Shown piece by piece: positions 34,236 to 43,280 of a stretch of 50,403 nucleotides of DNA; position 1 is the stretch's first letter; each line of letters starts with the position of its first letter. The notes under the pieces are model-generated. The model did not search any database. It saw nothing but the letters and a program-made list of their open reading frames with translations, and was not told the DNA's origin. The position numbers were made by a program, and so were the translations under genes. The DNA is from Lachnospiraceae bacterium UBA7060 (GTDB lineage Bacteria; Bacillota; Clostridia; Lachnospirales; Lachnospiraceae). The stretch is from NCBI GenBank assembly GCA_002493835.1, contig DLAA01000006.1, positions 9,402-59,804 on the forward strand. The letters are read 5' to 3'.

Positions 34236-34257
34236 AATATGAACAAAATATGAACAA
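34236..34257 (+). promoter_or_regulatory. tandem 11-base repeat, operator-like
   Basis: AATATGAACAA occurs twice back to back (34236-34246 and 34247-34257). The 11-base period matches one helical turn, as used by OmpR/PhoB-type regulators. A TATAAT at 34316-34321 follows 59 bases later; the remaining leader to 34488 is AT-rich with no other clear structure. Confidence 0.4.
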
Positions 34258-34487
34258 GATGTAAAGTGTTGGTTAAAAATTATAGATATGTAAAAATAGG
34301 GGATAAGTTTTTGTGTATAATGTACAATAAAAAACAGCTCTTTCAATGATATTTGCTTTTATAGAGGAATGAACGGTAGATTGGCCTTATTTTCTTGCAT
34401 CAAAAGCGGAAAGATGTTAAAATGCAGACATGGTTTCGCAATTTTAACGGGTTTAGCAGGAAGAAAATGGGATAAGGGGCAGTAAAT

Positions 34488-35006
34488 ATGGATACATTTA
34501 TAGATAAGCTGGCACAAAAAAAGAACGCACAGGAGATGATTCGTGCAAATTCCGCAGCCGAGGCGGCGAAGATGGAGCAGATGCAGAAGCAGCTTGCGGC
34601 TTACGATGAAGTGATGCGGGAGATCCGCCGGGTCAATCTCAAGACTGCAGAAAATGTGGACAATGTACGCAGCGTGCTTGCCCAGTGCATGGAGAAACTG
34701 GAAAGCATAGAGAGGGAAGGCGACGACGGTCAGACTGAGGAGTTGGAAAAGCAGCTTGCTGGAATAAAAACACTCTTGGAGGAGCGGCTTGCGCAGTCTG
34801 AGGAGTTTATGCATAAGGAAAATGTGAAAGTTTACCGCAATGTACAGGCGGCCTTTACGGAGGAACTGGAGAAACAGAAGCAGACAACAAAGAGCAGCAG
34901 ACTGCCGGTCGGATTGTCTATTGCAATTTTGGCTGCGGTGGCGGCGGATATTGTGATAAACCTGGTTTCGCTGTTTATGCAGCTTACGAACGGAAAGCTT
35001 TTCTGA
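34488..35006 (+). CDS. coiled-coil protein with C-terminal membrane anchor, unknown function
   Basis: A 172-aa protein not assigned to a named family. Residues 5-130 are strongly helical and charged with heptad character (EAAKMEQMQKQLAAYDEVMREI...), and a single TM lies near the C-terminus (LSIAILAAVAADIVINLVSLF). The topology is therefore a cytoplasmic coiled coil held to the membrane by its tail. AGGGGCAG lies 7-12 bases before the ATG. It is followed 53 bases later by a wall endopeptidase, suggesting a scaffold in envelope growth or division; this is only inference from position and topology. Confidence 0.75.
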   Translation: MDTFIDKLAQKKNAQEMIRANSAAEAAKMEQMQKQLAAYDEVMREIRRVNLKTAENVDNVRSVLAQCMEKLESIEREGDDGQTEELEKQLAGIKTLLEERLAQSEEFMHKENVKVYRNVQAAFTEELEKQKQTTKSSRLPVGLSIAILAAVAADIVINLVSLFMQLTNGKLF

Positions 35007-35059
35007 GCCAGGGCGGGAAACGAAATTTTTAATGTCGTTAACTATGAGATAAATTTATT

Positions 35060-36634
35060 ATGAAAATGATAAGCAGACATTATAAAAAAATGAGAATTGC
35101 ATATATTAAGGTTGCAGTGTTCGCAAGCGTCATTGCTGCCTTTTTCCTGCCGCAGCGCCAGGCCATGGAAAGTGATGGGAACAATTACTTTACGGTGTAC
35201 CTCAATGGGGTACAGGTAGGTGTGATGGGAGATATCACAGAAGCGGACGAGTGTCTGATTGCGGCTAGAAAGGAGCTTGCGAACAGCAGTGATGATCTGG
35301 TGCTTGCGGAAAGCGATTTAAGCTGGCAGGGAGAAGAGGTGCTTTGGGGCAAAATAGATGACAAGAGTGTCATTATTGCCAATATGCTTGGAGCCCTGCA
35401 GGGCAGTGTCAAGGAAACGTTAAATCGGTCCTACACAGTGAAGATCAATGAGTATACGGTGAACCTTGCCAGCACTCAGGAAGTACTTGCTCTTTTGCAG
35501 GCTTCGATCAAGAAGTATGATGACGGCAATCATTACTATGCAGATCTGGTGCAGGATTCCAAGCGGGAGCTTAATGTTTTGACGACACAGATTTATTCCA
35601 CGAAAGAGCAGGAAGAGGAGGCGGAGGAGGTCATGTCCAGCGTTGGGATCAATGCTGCGCTGGATGAGATGTTTGAAAATATTGAGCCGGCTTCGGAGAA
35701 GGAGTTCTCCGACTACGAGCTGGGCCTTCGTTCACTGAATTTTGGCGATACAGTGGAGGTAGTGGAATCCTATCTGCAGGGTTATGAGCTGACACCGCTG
35801 GAGCAGGCTATCGAGGAGGTAACGAAAGATCAGGAGAAGGAGCAGATTTATGAGGTGGTCGCGGGAGATACGCTTTCACAGATTGCAGAGAAAAATGAAA
35901 TACCGTTGAATGAGCTCATTGCTATGAATGAGACGATAGAAGACGAGAATTCTACTATTCGTGTGGGCGATGAGTTAATTGTGACCGTGCCGGAGCCTGA
36001 GCTTTCTGTGGAGCGCACGGAACAGATGTATTATGAGGAGGATTATGAGGCTGAGGTCATTTATGTAGACAATGACGACTGGTATACAAACCAGACGCAG
36101 ACATTGCAGGAGCCCTCTGCGGGTCATCGCAAGGTAGTGGCGGATGTGTCCTATCGCAATAATGAGGAGGTTAGCCGGGAAATACTGAAAGAAGAGATTA
36201 CCTATGCGGCTGTGCCAAAGATTGTAGAGCGCGGTACAAAGATTCCGCCTACCTACTTGAAACCGATCTCAGGCGGCAGGCTTTCGTCAGGTTTTGGCAG
36301 ACGGAAGGCACCTACCAGAAGAGCCAGCACTTATCACAGGGGTGTGGATTGGGCGACGCCGGTGGGTACGGCGGTTATGGCTTCCTGTGCCGGAACCGTT
36401 TCGAGAGCAGGCTGGGGAAGCGGTTATGGTTATGTGGTATATATCAACCACGCGGACGGCAGACAAACCCGCTACGGCCATCTGAGCAAGGTATTGGTAA
36501 AACAGGGCCAGACGGTAAGCCAGGGCCAGAAGATTGCGCTGAGCGGCAATACCGGAGTAAGTACTGGACCCCATATTCATTTTGAAATTTTGATAAACGG
36601 AGCGCAGGTGAATCCGCTTGATTATTTGAATTGA
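35060..36634 (+). CDS. LysM-G5-M23 peptidoglycan endopeptidase
   Basis: Secreted or membrane-anchored wall hydrolase (524 aa). An N-terminal TM/signal (about 12-30) and a ~230-residue unassigned region precede a LysM peptidoglycan-binding module (about 263-310, YEVVAGDTLSQIA). A G5-like domain (about 318-395, EILKEEITYAAVPKIVERGT) follows, then a C-terminal M23 LytM metallopeptidase. The Zn ligands are His426 and Asp430 (HRGVD) and the second His of HIH at 505-507. All catalytic residues are present, so it should cleave peptide cross-bridges. The ribosome binding site is weak; ATG 35066 is an alternative start. Confidence 0.9.
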   Translation: MKMISRHYKKMRIAYIKVAVFASVIAAFFLPQRQAMESDGNNYFTVYLNGVQVGVMGDITEADECLIAARKELANSSDDLVLAESDLSWQGEEVLWGKIDDKSVIIANMLGALQGSVKETLNRSYTVKINEYTVNLASTQEVLALLQASIKKYDDGNHYYADLVQDSKRELNVLTTQIYSTKEQEEEAEEVMSSVGINAALDEMFENIEPASEKEFSDYELGLRSLNFGDTVEVVESYLQGYELTPLEQAIEEVTKDQEKEQIYEVVAGDTLSQIAEKNEIPLNELIAMNETIEDENSTIRVGDELIVTVPEPELSVERTEQMYYEEDYEAEVIYVDNDDWYTNQTQTLQEPSAGHRKVVADVSYRNNEEVSREILKEEITYAAVPKIVERGTKIPPTYLKPISGGRLSSGFGRRKAPTRRASTYHRGVDWATPVGTAVMASCAGTVSRAGWGSGYGYVVYINHADGRQTRYGHLSKVLVKQGQTVSQGQKIALSGNTGVSTGPHIHFEILINGAQVNPLDYLN

Positions 36635-36669
36635 CAGTTCAGCTGTGTATTACGAACGGACGGTCTGTC

Positions 36670-36697
36670 TTTACAATCGTCTAGAATCTGTTATACT
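36670..36697 (+). promoter_or_regulatory. sigma-A promoter of murA
   Basis: TTTACA (36670-36675), 16-base spacer, TATACT (36692-36697); about 45 bases of leader to the ATG at 36749. Confidence 0.65.
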
Positions 36698-36748
36698 GTA
36701 TTCGAATGTCTGATTTGATTTTTTGAAAAGAAAGGCAAGTAAACATAA

Positions 36749-38041
36749 ATGGAACAATATGCGATTAGGGGTGGAAATCCGTTAGTCGGTGAGGTGGAAA
36801 TCGGCGGTGCGAAAAATGCGGCGCTGGCGATTCTTGCGGCCGCCATTATGACGGATGAAACCGTATTGATAGAGAATCTGCCTGATGTCAGAGACACAAA
36901 TGTTATGATGCAGGCTATGGAAAGTATTGGAGTAGTGATTAACCGTTTGGACAGACATACGGTAAAGATCAATGCCGCGCAGATTCACGATCTCGTGATT
37001 GAGGATGATTATATTAAAAAAATCAGGGCTTCCTACTATTTGCTGGGAGCGCTTCTGGGCAAATACAGCAAGGCTGAGGTCGCGCTTCCGGGCGGCTGTA
37101 ATATAGGGCTCAGACCCATTGATCAGCATATCAAAGGTTTTCGTGCACTGGGAGCGAATGTTCGGATCGAACATGGTTTGATTATTACGGAGGCGGTAAG
37201 GCTTAAGGGAAGCCATATTTATATGGATGTGGTGACTGTGGGCGCCACCATGAATGTGATGATGGCGGCGGTCATGGCAGAGGGAAAGACCGTGATTGAG
37301 AATGCGGCAAAGGAGCCCCATGTCGTAGATCTGGCGAACTTTTTAAACAGTATGGGAGCCAATATCAAGGGTGCAGGTACTGATGTGATCCGCATTAAAG
37401 GGGTATCAAAGCTTCACGGGACGGAGTATGGTATTATTCCGGATCAGATTGAAGCAGGTACTTTTATGTTTGCGGCGGCGGTGACAAAGGGTGATGTAAC
37501 GGTAAAGAACGTCATTCCGAAGCACTTGGAATCTATCAGCGCGAAGCTTCTGGAAATCGGCTGCGAGATTGAGGAATCCGACGATGCTGTGCGTGTTGTG
37601 GCAGCAAAACCTTTGGGACATACTCATGTCAAGACGCTGCCTTATCCTGGTTTTCCCACGGATATGCAGCCACAGATTACGGTGGCGCTGGGACTTTCTA
37701 CTGGTACGAGCATTGTGACGGAGAGTATTTTTGAAAATCGATTTAAATATGTGGATGAGCTCACCTGTATGGGAGCAAATATTAAGGTGGAAGGCAACAC
37801 TGCTATTATAGACGGCGTGCCCAGGTACACAGGAGCAAATATTACGGCACCCGATTTGAGAGCCGGTGCTGCGCTTGTCATCGCCGCTCTCGCGGCAGAC
37901 GGGATCAGTACGGTGGATGATATTAAGTATATCGAGCGCGGGTATGAGGATTTCCATATCAAGCTTCAGGGTCTGGGGGCGCAGATTGAGCTGGTGACCA
38001 CTGAGCGGGATCTACAGAAATTTAAGTTAAAAGTGGGTTGA
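36749..38041 (+). CDS. murA: UDP-N-acetylglucosamine 1-carboxyvinyltransferase
   Basis: First committed enzyme of peptidoglycan synthesis; transfers enolpyruvate from PEP to UDP-GlcNAc. The 430-aa EPSP-synthase fold is complete. GGAKNAALAILAA (about 18-30) includes the conserved Lys-Asn. The catalytic Cys lies at about residue 117 in GGCNIGLRPID, so the enzyme should be fosfomycin-sensitive in principle. PGFPTDMQPQ and DLRAGAALVIAAL are present near the C-terminus. AAAGG precedes the ATG and a promoter is visible. Firmicutes often hold two copies (MurA1/MurA2); which one this is cannot be told. Confidence 0.93.
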   Translation: MEQYAIRGGNPLVGEVEIGGAKNAALAILAAAIMTDETVLIENLPDVRDTNVMMQAMESIGVVINRLDRHTVKINAAQIHDLVIEDDYIKKIRASYYLLGALLGKYSKAEVALPGGCNIGLRPIDQHIKGFRALGANVRIEHGLIITEAVRLKGSHIYMDVVTVGATMNVMMAAVMAEGKTVIENAAKEPHVVDLANFLNSMGANIKGAGTDVIRIKGVSKLHGTEYGIIPDQIEAGTFMFAAAVTKGDVTVKNVIPKHLESISAKLLEIGCEIEESDDAVRVVAAKPLGHTHVKTLPYPGFPTDMQPQITVALGLSTGTSIVTESIFENRFKYVDELTCMGANIKVEGNTAIIDGVPRYTGANITAPDLRAGAALVIAALAADGISTVDDIKYIERGYEDFHIKLQGLGAQIELVTTERDLQKFKLKVG

Positions 38042-38114
38042 CAGATATGCTGCATGGGTGTATTTTATATAAGTAGGAAATGCAAACAGAAAAATTTCAT
38101 ATTGTGATATCTTT

Positions 38115-38227
38115 CTCTTATTCAGAGTGGTGGAGATACATAGGATCGATGAAGCCACGGCAACCCCTGACAAGGAAGGTGCCAACCTGAGCGAGACTGC
38201 ACTGCAGTATAGATCGAACAATAAGAG
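38115..38227 (+). promoter_or_regulatory. SAM-I (S-box) riboswitch aptamer upstream of metK
   Basis: P1 is closed by CTCTTATT (38115-38122) and AATAAGAG (38220-38227). Inside are the S-box landmarks AGAGTGGTGGAGAT, GAAGCCACGGCAACC (kink-turn/P2 and pseudoknot side) and AAGGAAGGTGCCAACCTG. It binds S-adenosylmethionine, the product of the downstream enzyme, giving negative feedback. Confidence 0.96.
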
Positions 38228-38248
38228 GATTTGATGGTTGCATGTCGG

Positions 38249-38287
38249 GTCCGCTTATTTCGAGAGAGATGAGGGGACTTTATTTTG
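38249..38287 (+). terminator. SAM-controlled terminator of the metK leader
   Basis: GTCCGCTTATTTC (38249-38261) pairs with GAGATGAGGGGAC (38266-38278) around GAGA, with one G-G mismatch and two G-T pairs, followed by TTTATTTT. Its left arm TCCGCTTATT (38250-38259) is also complementary to the 3' side of P1, AATAAGAGGA (38220-38229), with one mismatch. P1 and the antiterminator are thus mutually exclusive: SAM-bound gives termination, SAM-free gives read-through. Confidence 0.85.
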
Positions 38288-38355
38288 CGCGTATAGGCAG
38301 CATCTCAAATCTGCTTATTCACGCAGCCAATAAACACATAGAAAGGAAAAGAAAA

Positions 38356-39537
38356 ATGGAGAAGAGATTATTTACATCCGAATCTGTGACAGAGGGACAT
38401 CCTGACAAAGTCTGTGATGCCATTTCCGATGCTATTCTTGATGCCTGTATGGAAGCGGATCCTATGAGCCGTGTGGCCTGTGAAACAGCAGTATGTACCG
38501 GCTTCGTGCTGGTAACCGGCGAAATCACTACAAATGCATACGTGGATATGCAGAAAATTGTGCGTGATACCGTAAAGGAGATTGGCTATACTAAGTCTGA
38601 GTACGGATTTGACGGCAATACGTGTGCCGTGTTTGTAGCTATCGACGAGCAGTCTGCAGATATCGCTATGGGTGTGGACAAGGCACTTGAGGCGAAAAAG
38701 GGAGAACAAAACGACGATCTGGACACAGGTGCGGGCGATCAGGGTATGATGTTCGGCTATGCAACCAATGAGACAGAAGAGTATATGCCTTATCCGATTG
38801 ATCTGGCACACAAGCTGGCAAGACAGCTTACAAAGGTACGTAAGGATGGTACCCTCACATACTTAAGACCAGATGGAAAGAGCCAGGTTTCTGTGGAGTA
38901 CGATGAGGCTGGGAAGCCGGTACGTCTGGAAGCGGTGGTTCTCTCCACCCAGCATGACGACGATGTGACGCAGGAGCAAATTCACGAGGATATCAAAAAG
39001 TATGTGTTTGATCCGATTCTGCCGAAGGAGATGATCGACGACAAGACGAAGTTCTTTATCAATCCCACAGGACGTTTCGTGATTGGCGGCCCTCATGGGG
39101 ATGCGGGTCTGACAGGCCGAAAGATTATCGTGGATACGTACGGTGGTTATGCACGTCATGGCGGCGGCGCTTTCTCTGGAAAGGACTGCACGAAGGTAGA
39201 CCGTTCCGCAGCTTATGCAGCTCGTTATGTGGCAAAGAATATCGTGGCAGCAGGACTTGCCGACAAGTGCGAGATCCAGCTTTCTTACGCCATCGGTGTA
39301 GCACAGCCTACTTCCATTATGGTAGATACGTTTGGTACAGGTAAGCTTGCGGATGAAAAACTTGTAGATATCGTACGCGAGAATTTTGATTTGAGGCCTG
39401 CGGGTATCATCAAAATGCTTGATCTGCGCCGTCCGATTTACAAGCAGACTGCAGCTTATGGACACTTTGGCAGAGGTGATCTGGATCTGCCCTGGGAGAA
39501 GCTTGACAAGGTGGATGCGTTGAAGAAATATTTGTAA
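38356..39537 (+). CDS. metK: S-adenosylmethionine synthetase
   Basis: Makes SAM from methionine and ATP. The 393-aa protein has the three-domain fold. SESVTEGHPDKVCDAISDA at the N-terminus includes the catalytic His. The hexapeptide-like GAGDQGMMFGYA is the methionine/ATP site, and GGGAFSGKDCTKVDRS is the P-loop-like signature. Start at ATG 38356 (MEKRLFTSE) with AAAGGA 8-13 bases upstream; the in-frame ATG at 38242 lies within the leader terminator. It is controlled by the S-box riboswitch above and ends in a 14-bp terminator hairpin. Confidence 0.96.
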   Translation: MEKRLFTSESVTEGHPDKVCDAISDAILDACMEADPMSRVACETAVCTGFVLVTGEITTNAYVDMQKIVRDTVKEIGYTKSEYGFDGNTCAVFVAIDEQSADIAMGVDKALEAKKGEQNDDLDTGAGDQGMMFGYATNETEEYMPYPIDLAHKLARQLTKVRKDGTLTYLRPDGKSQVSVEYDEAGKPVRLEAVVLSTQHDDDVTQEQIHEDIKKYVFDPILPKEMIDDKTKFFINPTGRFVIGGPHGDAGLTGRKIIVDTYGGYARHGGGAFSGKDCTKVDRSAAYAARYVAKNIVAAGLADKCEIQLSYAIGVAQPTSIMVDTFGTGKLADEKLVDIVRENFDLRPAGIIKMLDLRRPIYKQTAAYGHFGRGDLDLPWEKLDKVDALKKYL

Positions 39538-39550
39538 TCTTATCACAGTG

Positions 39551-39582
39551 AAAAGGGGTATCGGGAGACCGGTGCCTCTTTT
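39551..39582 (+). terminator. intrinsic terminator after metK
   Basis: AAAAGGGGTATCGG (39551-39564) pairs with CCGGTGCCTCTTTT (39569-39582) in a continuous 14-bp stem with three G-T pairs, closed by a GAGA tetraloop; the T-run forms part of the right arm. Confidence 0.85.
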
Positions 39583-39654
39583 CATTTCTGGTCAATTCCC
39601 TTTGTGCTTATTTAGAAAAATTGTTTCGAGACATTTCCTGGTCCGAAAACTGTT

Positions 39655-39683
39655 TTGCGCGGGCCTGGGCTTTGTGCTAGAAT
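39655..39683 (+). promoter_or_regulatory. sigma-A promoter of dnaE
   Basis: TTGCGC (39655-39660), 17-base spacer, TAGAAT (39678-39683) with TGTGC just before. Leader of about 30 bases. It overlaps the in-frame GTG/ATG codons upstream of 39721 and argues against them as starts. Confidence 0.55.
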
Positions 39684-39720
39684 TAATTATATTACTAGAG
39701 AAAAGGGAGGGTTCCGCCAT

Positions 39721-42700
39721 ATGGCATTTGCGCATCTGCACGTCCACACGGAGTTCAGTCTCCTGGACGGATCCAACAAGATTAAAGAGTATGTGAAGTA
39801 CGTGAAGGAGCTGGGCATGGACAGTGCGGCGATCACAGATCACGGTGTCATGTACGGTGTTGTCGATTTTTATAAGGCGGCCAGGGAGGCGGGAATCAAT
39901 CCGGTTATCGGCTGTGAGGTCTACGTGGCGCCTCACTCCCGTTTTGACAGGGAATTGACAGGGGGCGATGACCGGTATTACCATCTGGTGCTGCTTGCGG
40001 AGAATAATACAGGTTATGCAAACCTGGTGAAAATTGTCAGCAAGGGTTTTACGGAAGGATATTATTACAGGCCTCGTGTGGATATGGAGCTGCTGGAGGA
40101 ATATCACGAGGGTTTGATTGCGCTCTCTGCCTGTCTGGCGGGGGAGGTGCCCCGCTATATTCAAAAGGGGCTGGTGGACGAGGCGAAGAAGGCGGCTCTG
40201 AGGTATCAGGGGATTTTTGGTAAGGACAATTATTTTCTGGAGCTGCAGGATCATGGGATTCCGGCACAGAAATTGGTCAATTCTACGCTTCTTCGCATGA
40301 GTAAGGAGCTGGACATCCCGCTTGTGGCCACCAATGACGTGCATTATACTTACGCGGAAGATGCCCAGCCACACGACATTCTGCTCTGCCTGCAGACAGG
40401 AAAGAAGCTTGCTGATGAGGACCGCATGCGCTATGAGGGTGGTCAGTATTATGTGAAAAGTGAGGAGGAAATGAAGGGGCTGTTCCCGTACGCCTGGGAG
40501 GCGGTGGAGAATACCCAGCGGATTGCTGACCGCTGTCATGTGGAAATTGAATTTGGCAATTACAAGGTGCCCCGCTATGAAGCACCGGTAGGATATGATT
40601 CCTGGAGCTATTTAAATCAATTGTGCCAAGACGGTATGAAGGAGCGCTACCCGGAAGATGACGGCACGCTGCAGGAACGATTGCATTATGAGCTTAACAC
40701 CATAAAGAGCATGGGGTTTGTGGATTATTTTCTGATTGTGTGGGATTATATCAATTTCTGCAGGAAAAACGGGATTGCTGTGGGACCAGGAAGAGGCTCT
40801 GCGGCGGGAAGCATCGTGTCCTATTGTCTGAAAATAACAAATATTGATCCTATTAAATATAATCTTCTCTTCGAGCGGTTTTTAAACCCGGAGCGTGTCT
40901 CCATGCCGGATATTGACGTGGATTTCTGCTATGAGAGAAGGCAGGAAGTGATTGACTATGTAGGTCAAAAATATGGCAGTGACAGAGTCGTACAGATTGT
41001 CACTTTTGGAACCATGGCGGCAAAGGGAGTGATCCGTGATGTGGGGAGGGTGATGGATCTGCCCTATGCTTATGTGGACCGCATTGCTAAGATGATTCCA
41101 AATGAGCAGAATCAGGGCGTTCCCATAGACCGGGCGCTTGAGATGAATCCGGAATTTAAGAGCCTCTATCAGGAGGACGAACAAGTGCACAATTTGATCG
41201 ATATGTGCAGACGCTTGGAGGGACTGCCCCGTCACACTTCCATGCACGCGGCGGGTGTGGTGATCTGTCCGGAGGCGGCCGATGAGTTTGTGCCGCTTTC
41301 CAGAGGATCCGATGGCTCCATCACTACGCAGTTTCCTATGACTACTATCGAGGAGCTGGGACTTCTCAAAATGGACTTTCTAGGGCTGCGGACGCTGACT
41401 GTGATTCAGAACGCGGTGCGGCTTGTGGAGCAGAGTAAGGGGATCAGCATAGATATTGACAATATCGATTACGATGATAAAGAGGTATTGGCATCTCTTG
41501 GCACGGGGCGCACTGACGGTGTGTTTCAGCTTGAGAGCGGTGGCATGAAGAGCTTTATGAAAGAATTGAAGCCCCAAAGCCTGGAAGATGTGATTGCAGG
41601 CATTTCGCTTTACCGTCCGGGACCTATGGACTTTATCCCCAAATATATCAAAGGAAAAAATCATCCTGAGACAGTGACTTATGACTGCCCTCAGCTGGAA
41701 CCGATCCTTGCACCTACTTATGGATGTATTGTGTACCAGGAACAGGTGATGCAGATTGTGCGGGATCTGGGTGGTTATACGATGGGCAGAAGCGATCTCG
41801 TGCGCCGTGCCATGAGCAAGAAAAAGCAGTATGTCATGGAACAAGAACGGAAGAATTTTATTTACGGTAATCCGGAGGAAGGAGTCCCAGGCTGTGTGGC
41901 GGTCGGCATCGACGAGAATGTGGCAAATCACATCTACGATACGATGATGGATTTTGCTAAATATGCTTTTAACAAATCCCACGCAGCCTGTTATGCTGTG
42001 GTGGCATATCAGACGGCTTTTTTGAAATATTACTATCCTGTAGAGTTTATGGCGGCTTTGATGACTTCCGTGATTGACAATCCCAGCAAGGTTGCAGAAT
42101 ATATTATGACCAGCAGGAGCATGGGAATTCAGATTCTGCCGCCGGATATCAATGTGGGAGAAAACGGTTTTTCGGTGTCGGATGGACAGATCCGTTATGC
42201 CCTCTCCGCCATAAAGAGTGTGGGGAGGCCCGTGATTGACGCGGTGGTAGCGGAGCGGGAAGCCAGAGGCTTTTATCAGAGTCTGGGGGATTTTGTGACA
42301 AGGGTGACAGACCGCGATATGAACAAGCGGGTGGTGGAACACTTTATCAAAGCGGGGGCGATGGATAGTCTGGGGGGCACGAGGAAACAGCTTCTCAGCG
42401 TTTATATACAGGTGATGGACGGCGTTCAGCAGGATCGAAAAAACAATATGGCTGGACAGATGTCCCTGTTTGATCTGGTATCCGAGGAGGAGAAGATGGA
42501 TTACCGGGTAAGTCTGCCGGATGTAGGAGAATATTCGAAAGAGATGAAGCTTGCCTTCGAGAAGGAAGTACTTGGAATATATATCAGCGGGCATCCGCTG
42601 GAGGAGTATCAGGAGCTTTGGAAAAAGCATATCACTAACACCACGGCAGATTTTGCATGGAATGAGGAGAGCGGCGACACTAAGGTGGAGGATGATGCCA

Positions 42701-43176
42701 AGGCTACCATCGGCGGTATGATTACGGAGAAGAAAATAAAATACACAAAAAAAGAGCAGGTGATGGCTTTCCTGCAAGTGGAGGATCTGGTGGGTTCCGT
42801 GGAAGTGATTGTTTTTCCGCGGGATTATGAACGGTACGGAAGCGTGATTATGGAGGACAGCAAGGTCTTCATCAAGGGGCGGGTGTCTGTGGAGGAAGAG
42901 AAGGATGCCAAGCTGATCTGTGAGCAGATTACCACTTTCGAACAGATACCGAAAAAGCTCTGGATTAAATTCTCCACTAAGGAGGAGTACGAGGCGTGCA
43001 GGAAAAAACTTTTTGATATCCTGAGAGAGAGTGAGGGGAAAGATCACGTGGTGATCTATGTGGAAAATCCCAAAGCAATGAATCCCTTGTCTGAAAATTG
43101 GAATGTGGCAGCAGAGACAGCGCTGGTGGAAAGACTAGAAAAAGTTTTTGGGGAAGACAATATAAAAGTAGTATAA
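39721..43176 (+). CDS. dnaE: DNA polymerase III alpha subunit
   Basis: Replicative C-family DNA polymerase, 1151 aa. An N-terminal PHP domain has HLHVHTEFSLLDG and ITDHGVMYG metal ligands. The palm has the GPGRGSAAGSIVSY loop and the catalytic aspartates in PDIDVDF. A further palm/thumb region (KKKQYVMEQER), helix-hairpin-helix and finally an OB-fold (about 1000-1080, IGGMITEKKIKYTKKEQVMAF) follow. No 3'-5' exonuclease insertion is present, so this is DnaE and not PolC. Start at ATG 39721 with GGGAGGG upstream. Firmicutes normally use DnaE alongside PolC, which lies elsewhere. Confidence 0.95.
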   Translation: MAFAHLHVHTEFSLLDGSNKIKEYVKYVKELGMDSAAITDHGVMYGVVDFYKAAREAGINPVIGCEVYVAPHSRFDRELTGGDDRYYHLVLLAENNTGYANLVKIVSKGFTEGYYYRPRVDMELLEEYHEGLIALSACLAGEVPRYIQKGLVDEAKKAALRYQGIFGKDNYFLELQDHGIPAQKLVNSTLLRMSKELDIPLVATNDVHYTYAEDAQPHDILLCLQTGKKLADEDRMRYEGGQYYVKSEEEMKGLFPYAWEAVENTQRIADRCHVEIEFGNYKVPRYEAPVGYDSWSYLNQLCQDGMKERYPEDDGTLQERLHYELNTIKSMGFVDYFLIVWDYINFCRKNGIAVGPGRGSAAGSIVSYCLKITNIDPIKYNLLFERFLNPERVSMPDIDVDFCYERRQEVIDYVGQKYGSDRVVQIVTFGTMAAKGVIRDVGRVMDLPYAYVDRIAKMIPNEQNQGVPIDRALEMNPEFKSLYQEDEQVHNLIDMCRRLEGLPRHTSMHAAGVVICPEAADEFVPLSRGSDGSITTQFPMTTIEELGLLKMDFLGLRTLTVIQNAVRLVEQSKGISIDIDNIDYDDKEVLASLGTGRTDGVFQLESGGMKSFMKELKPQSLEDVIAGISLYRPGPMDFIPKYIKGKNHPETVTYDCPQLEPILAPTYGCIVYQEQVMQIVRDLGGYTMGRSDLVRRAMSKKKQYVMEQERKNFIYGNPEEGVPGCVAVGIDENVANHIYDTMMDFAKYAFNKSHAACYAVVAYQTAFLKYYYPVEFMAALMTSVIDNPSKVAEYIMTSRSMGIQILPPDINVGENGFSVSDGQIRYALSAIKSVGRPVIDAVVAEREARGFYQSLGDFVTRVTDRDMNKRVVEHFIKAGAMDSLGGTRKQLLSVYIQVMDGVQQDRKNNMAGQMSLFDLVSEEEKMDYRVSLPDVGEYSKEMKLAFEKEVLGIYISGHPLEEYQELWKKHITNTTADFAWNEESGDTKVEDDAKATIGGMITEKKIKYTKKEQVMAFLQVEDLVGSVEVIVFPRDYERYGSVIMEDSKVFIKGRVSVEEEKDAKLICEQITTFEQIPKKLWIKFSTKEEYEACRKKLFDILRESEGKDHVVIYVENPKAMNPLSENWNVAAETALVERLEKVFGEDNIKVV

Positions 43177-43213
43177 TTTTAACAAAAATAAAGCGGCTTT
43201 TTCTTGGATTACT

Positions 43214-43242
43214 TTGCATTTTGACAAATAATAGCGTATAAT
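43214..43242 (+). promoter_or_regulatory. sigma-A promoter of the chemoreceptor gene
   Basis: TTGCAT (43214-43219), 17-base spacer, TATAAT (43237-43242). A TTGACA at 43220-43225 is only about 11 bases from the -10 and cannot be its partner. No sigma-28 (flagellar) consensus was found. Confidence 0.6.
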
Positions 43243-43280
43243 TTATGTGTAAGATAAATGCATTTGAAAGGAGCAGCTTT

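Noticed and set aside
39592..40539. 315-codon open frame on the minus strand overlapping the dnaE start
   Set aside because: It covers the dnaE promoter and PHP domain in antisense, and no family motif or ribosome binding site was found.
41380..43047. 555-codon open frame on the minus strand inside dnaE
   Set aside because: It is antisense to a full, well-conserved polymerase gene, rich in His, Leu and Ser in a mirror-frame manner, without a recognisable domain or ribosome binding site. It is a by-product of dnaE codon usage.
43220..43242. TTGACA plus TATAAT as a promoter pair before the chemoreceptor gene
   Set aside because: The spacing is only about 11 bases; TTGCAT six bases upstream gives the correct 17-base spacer.
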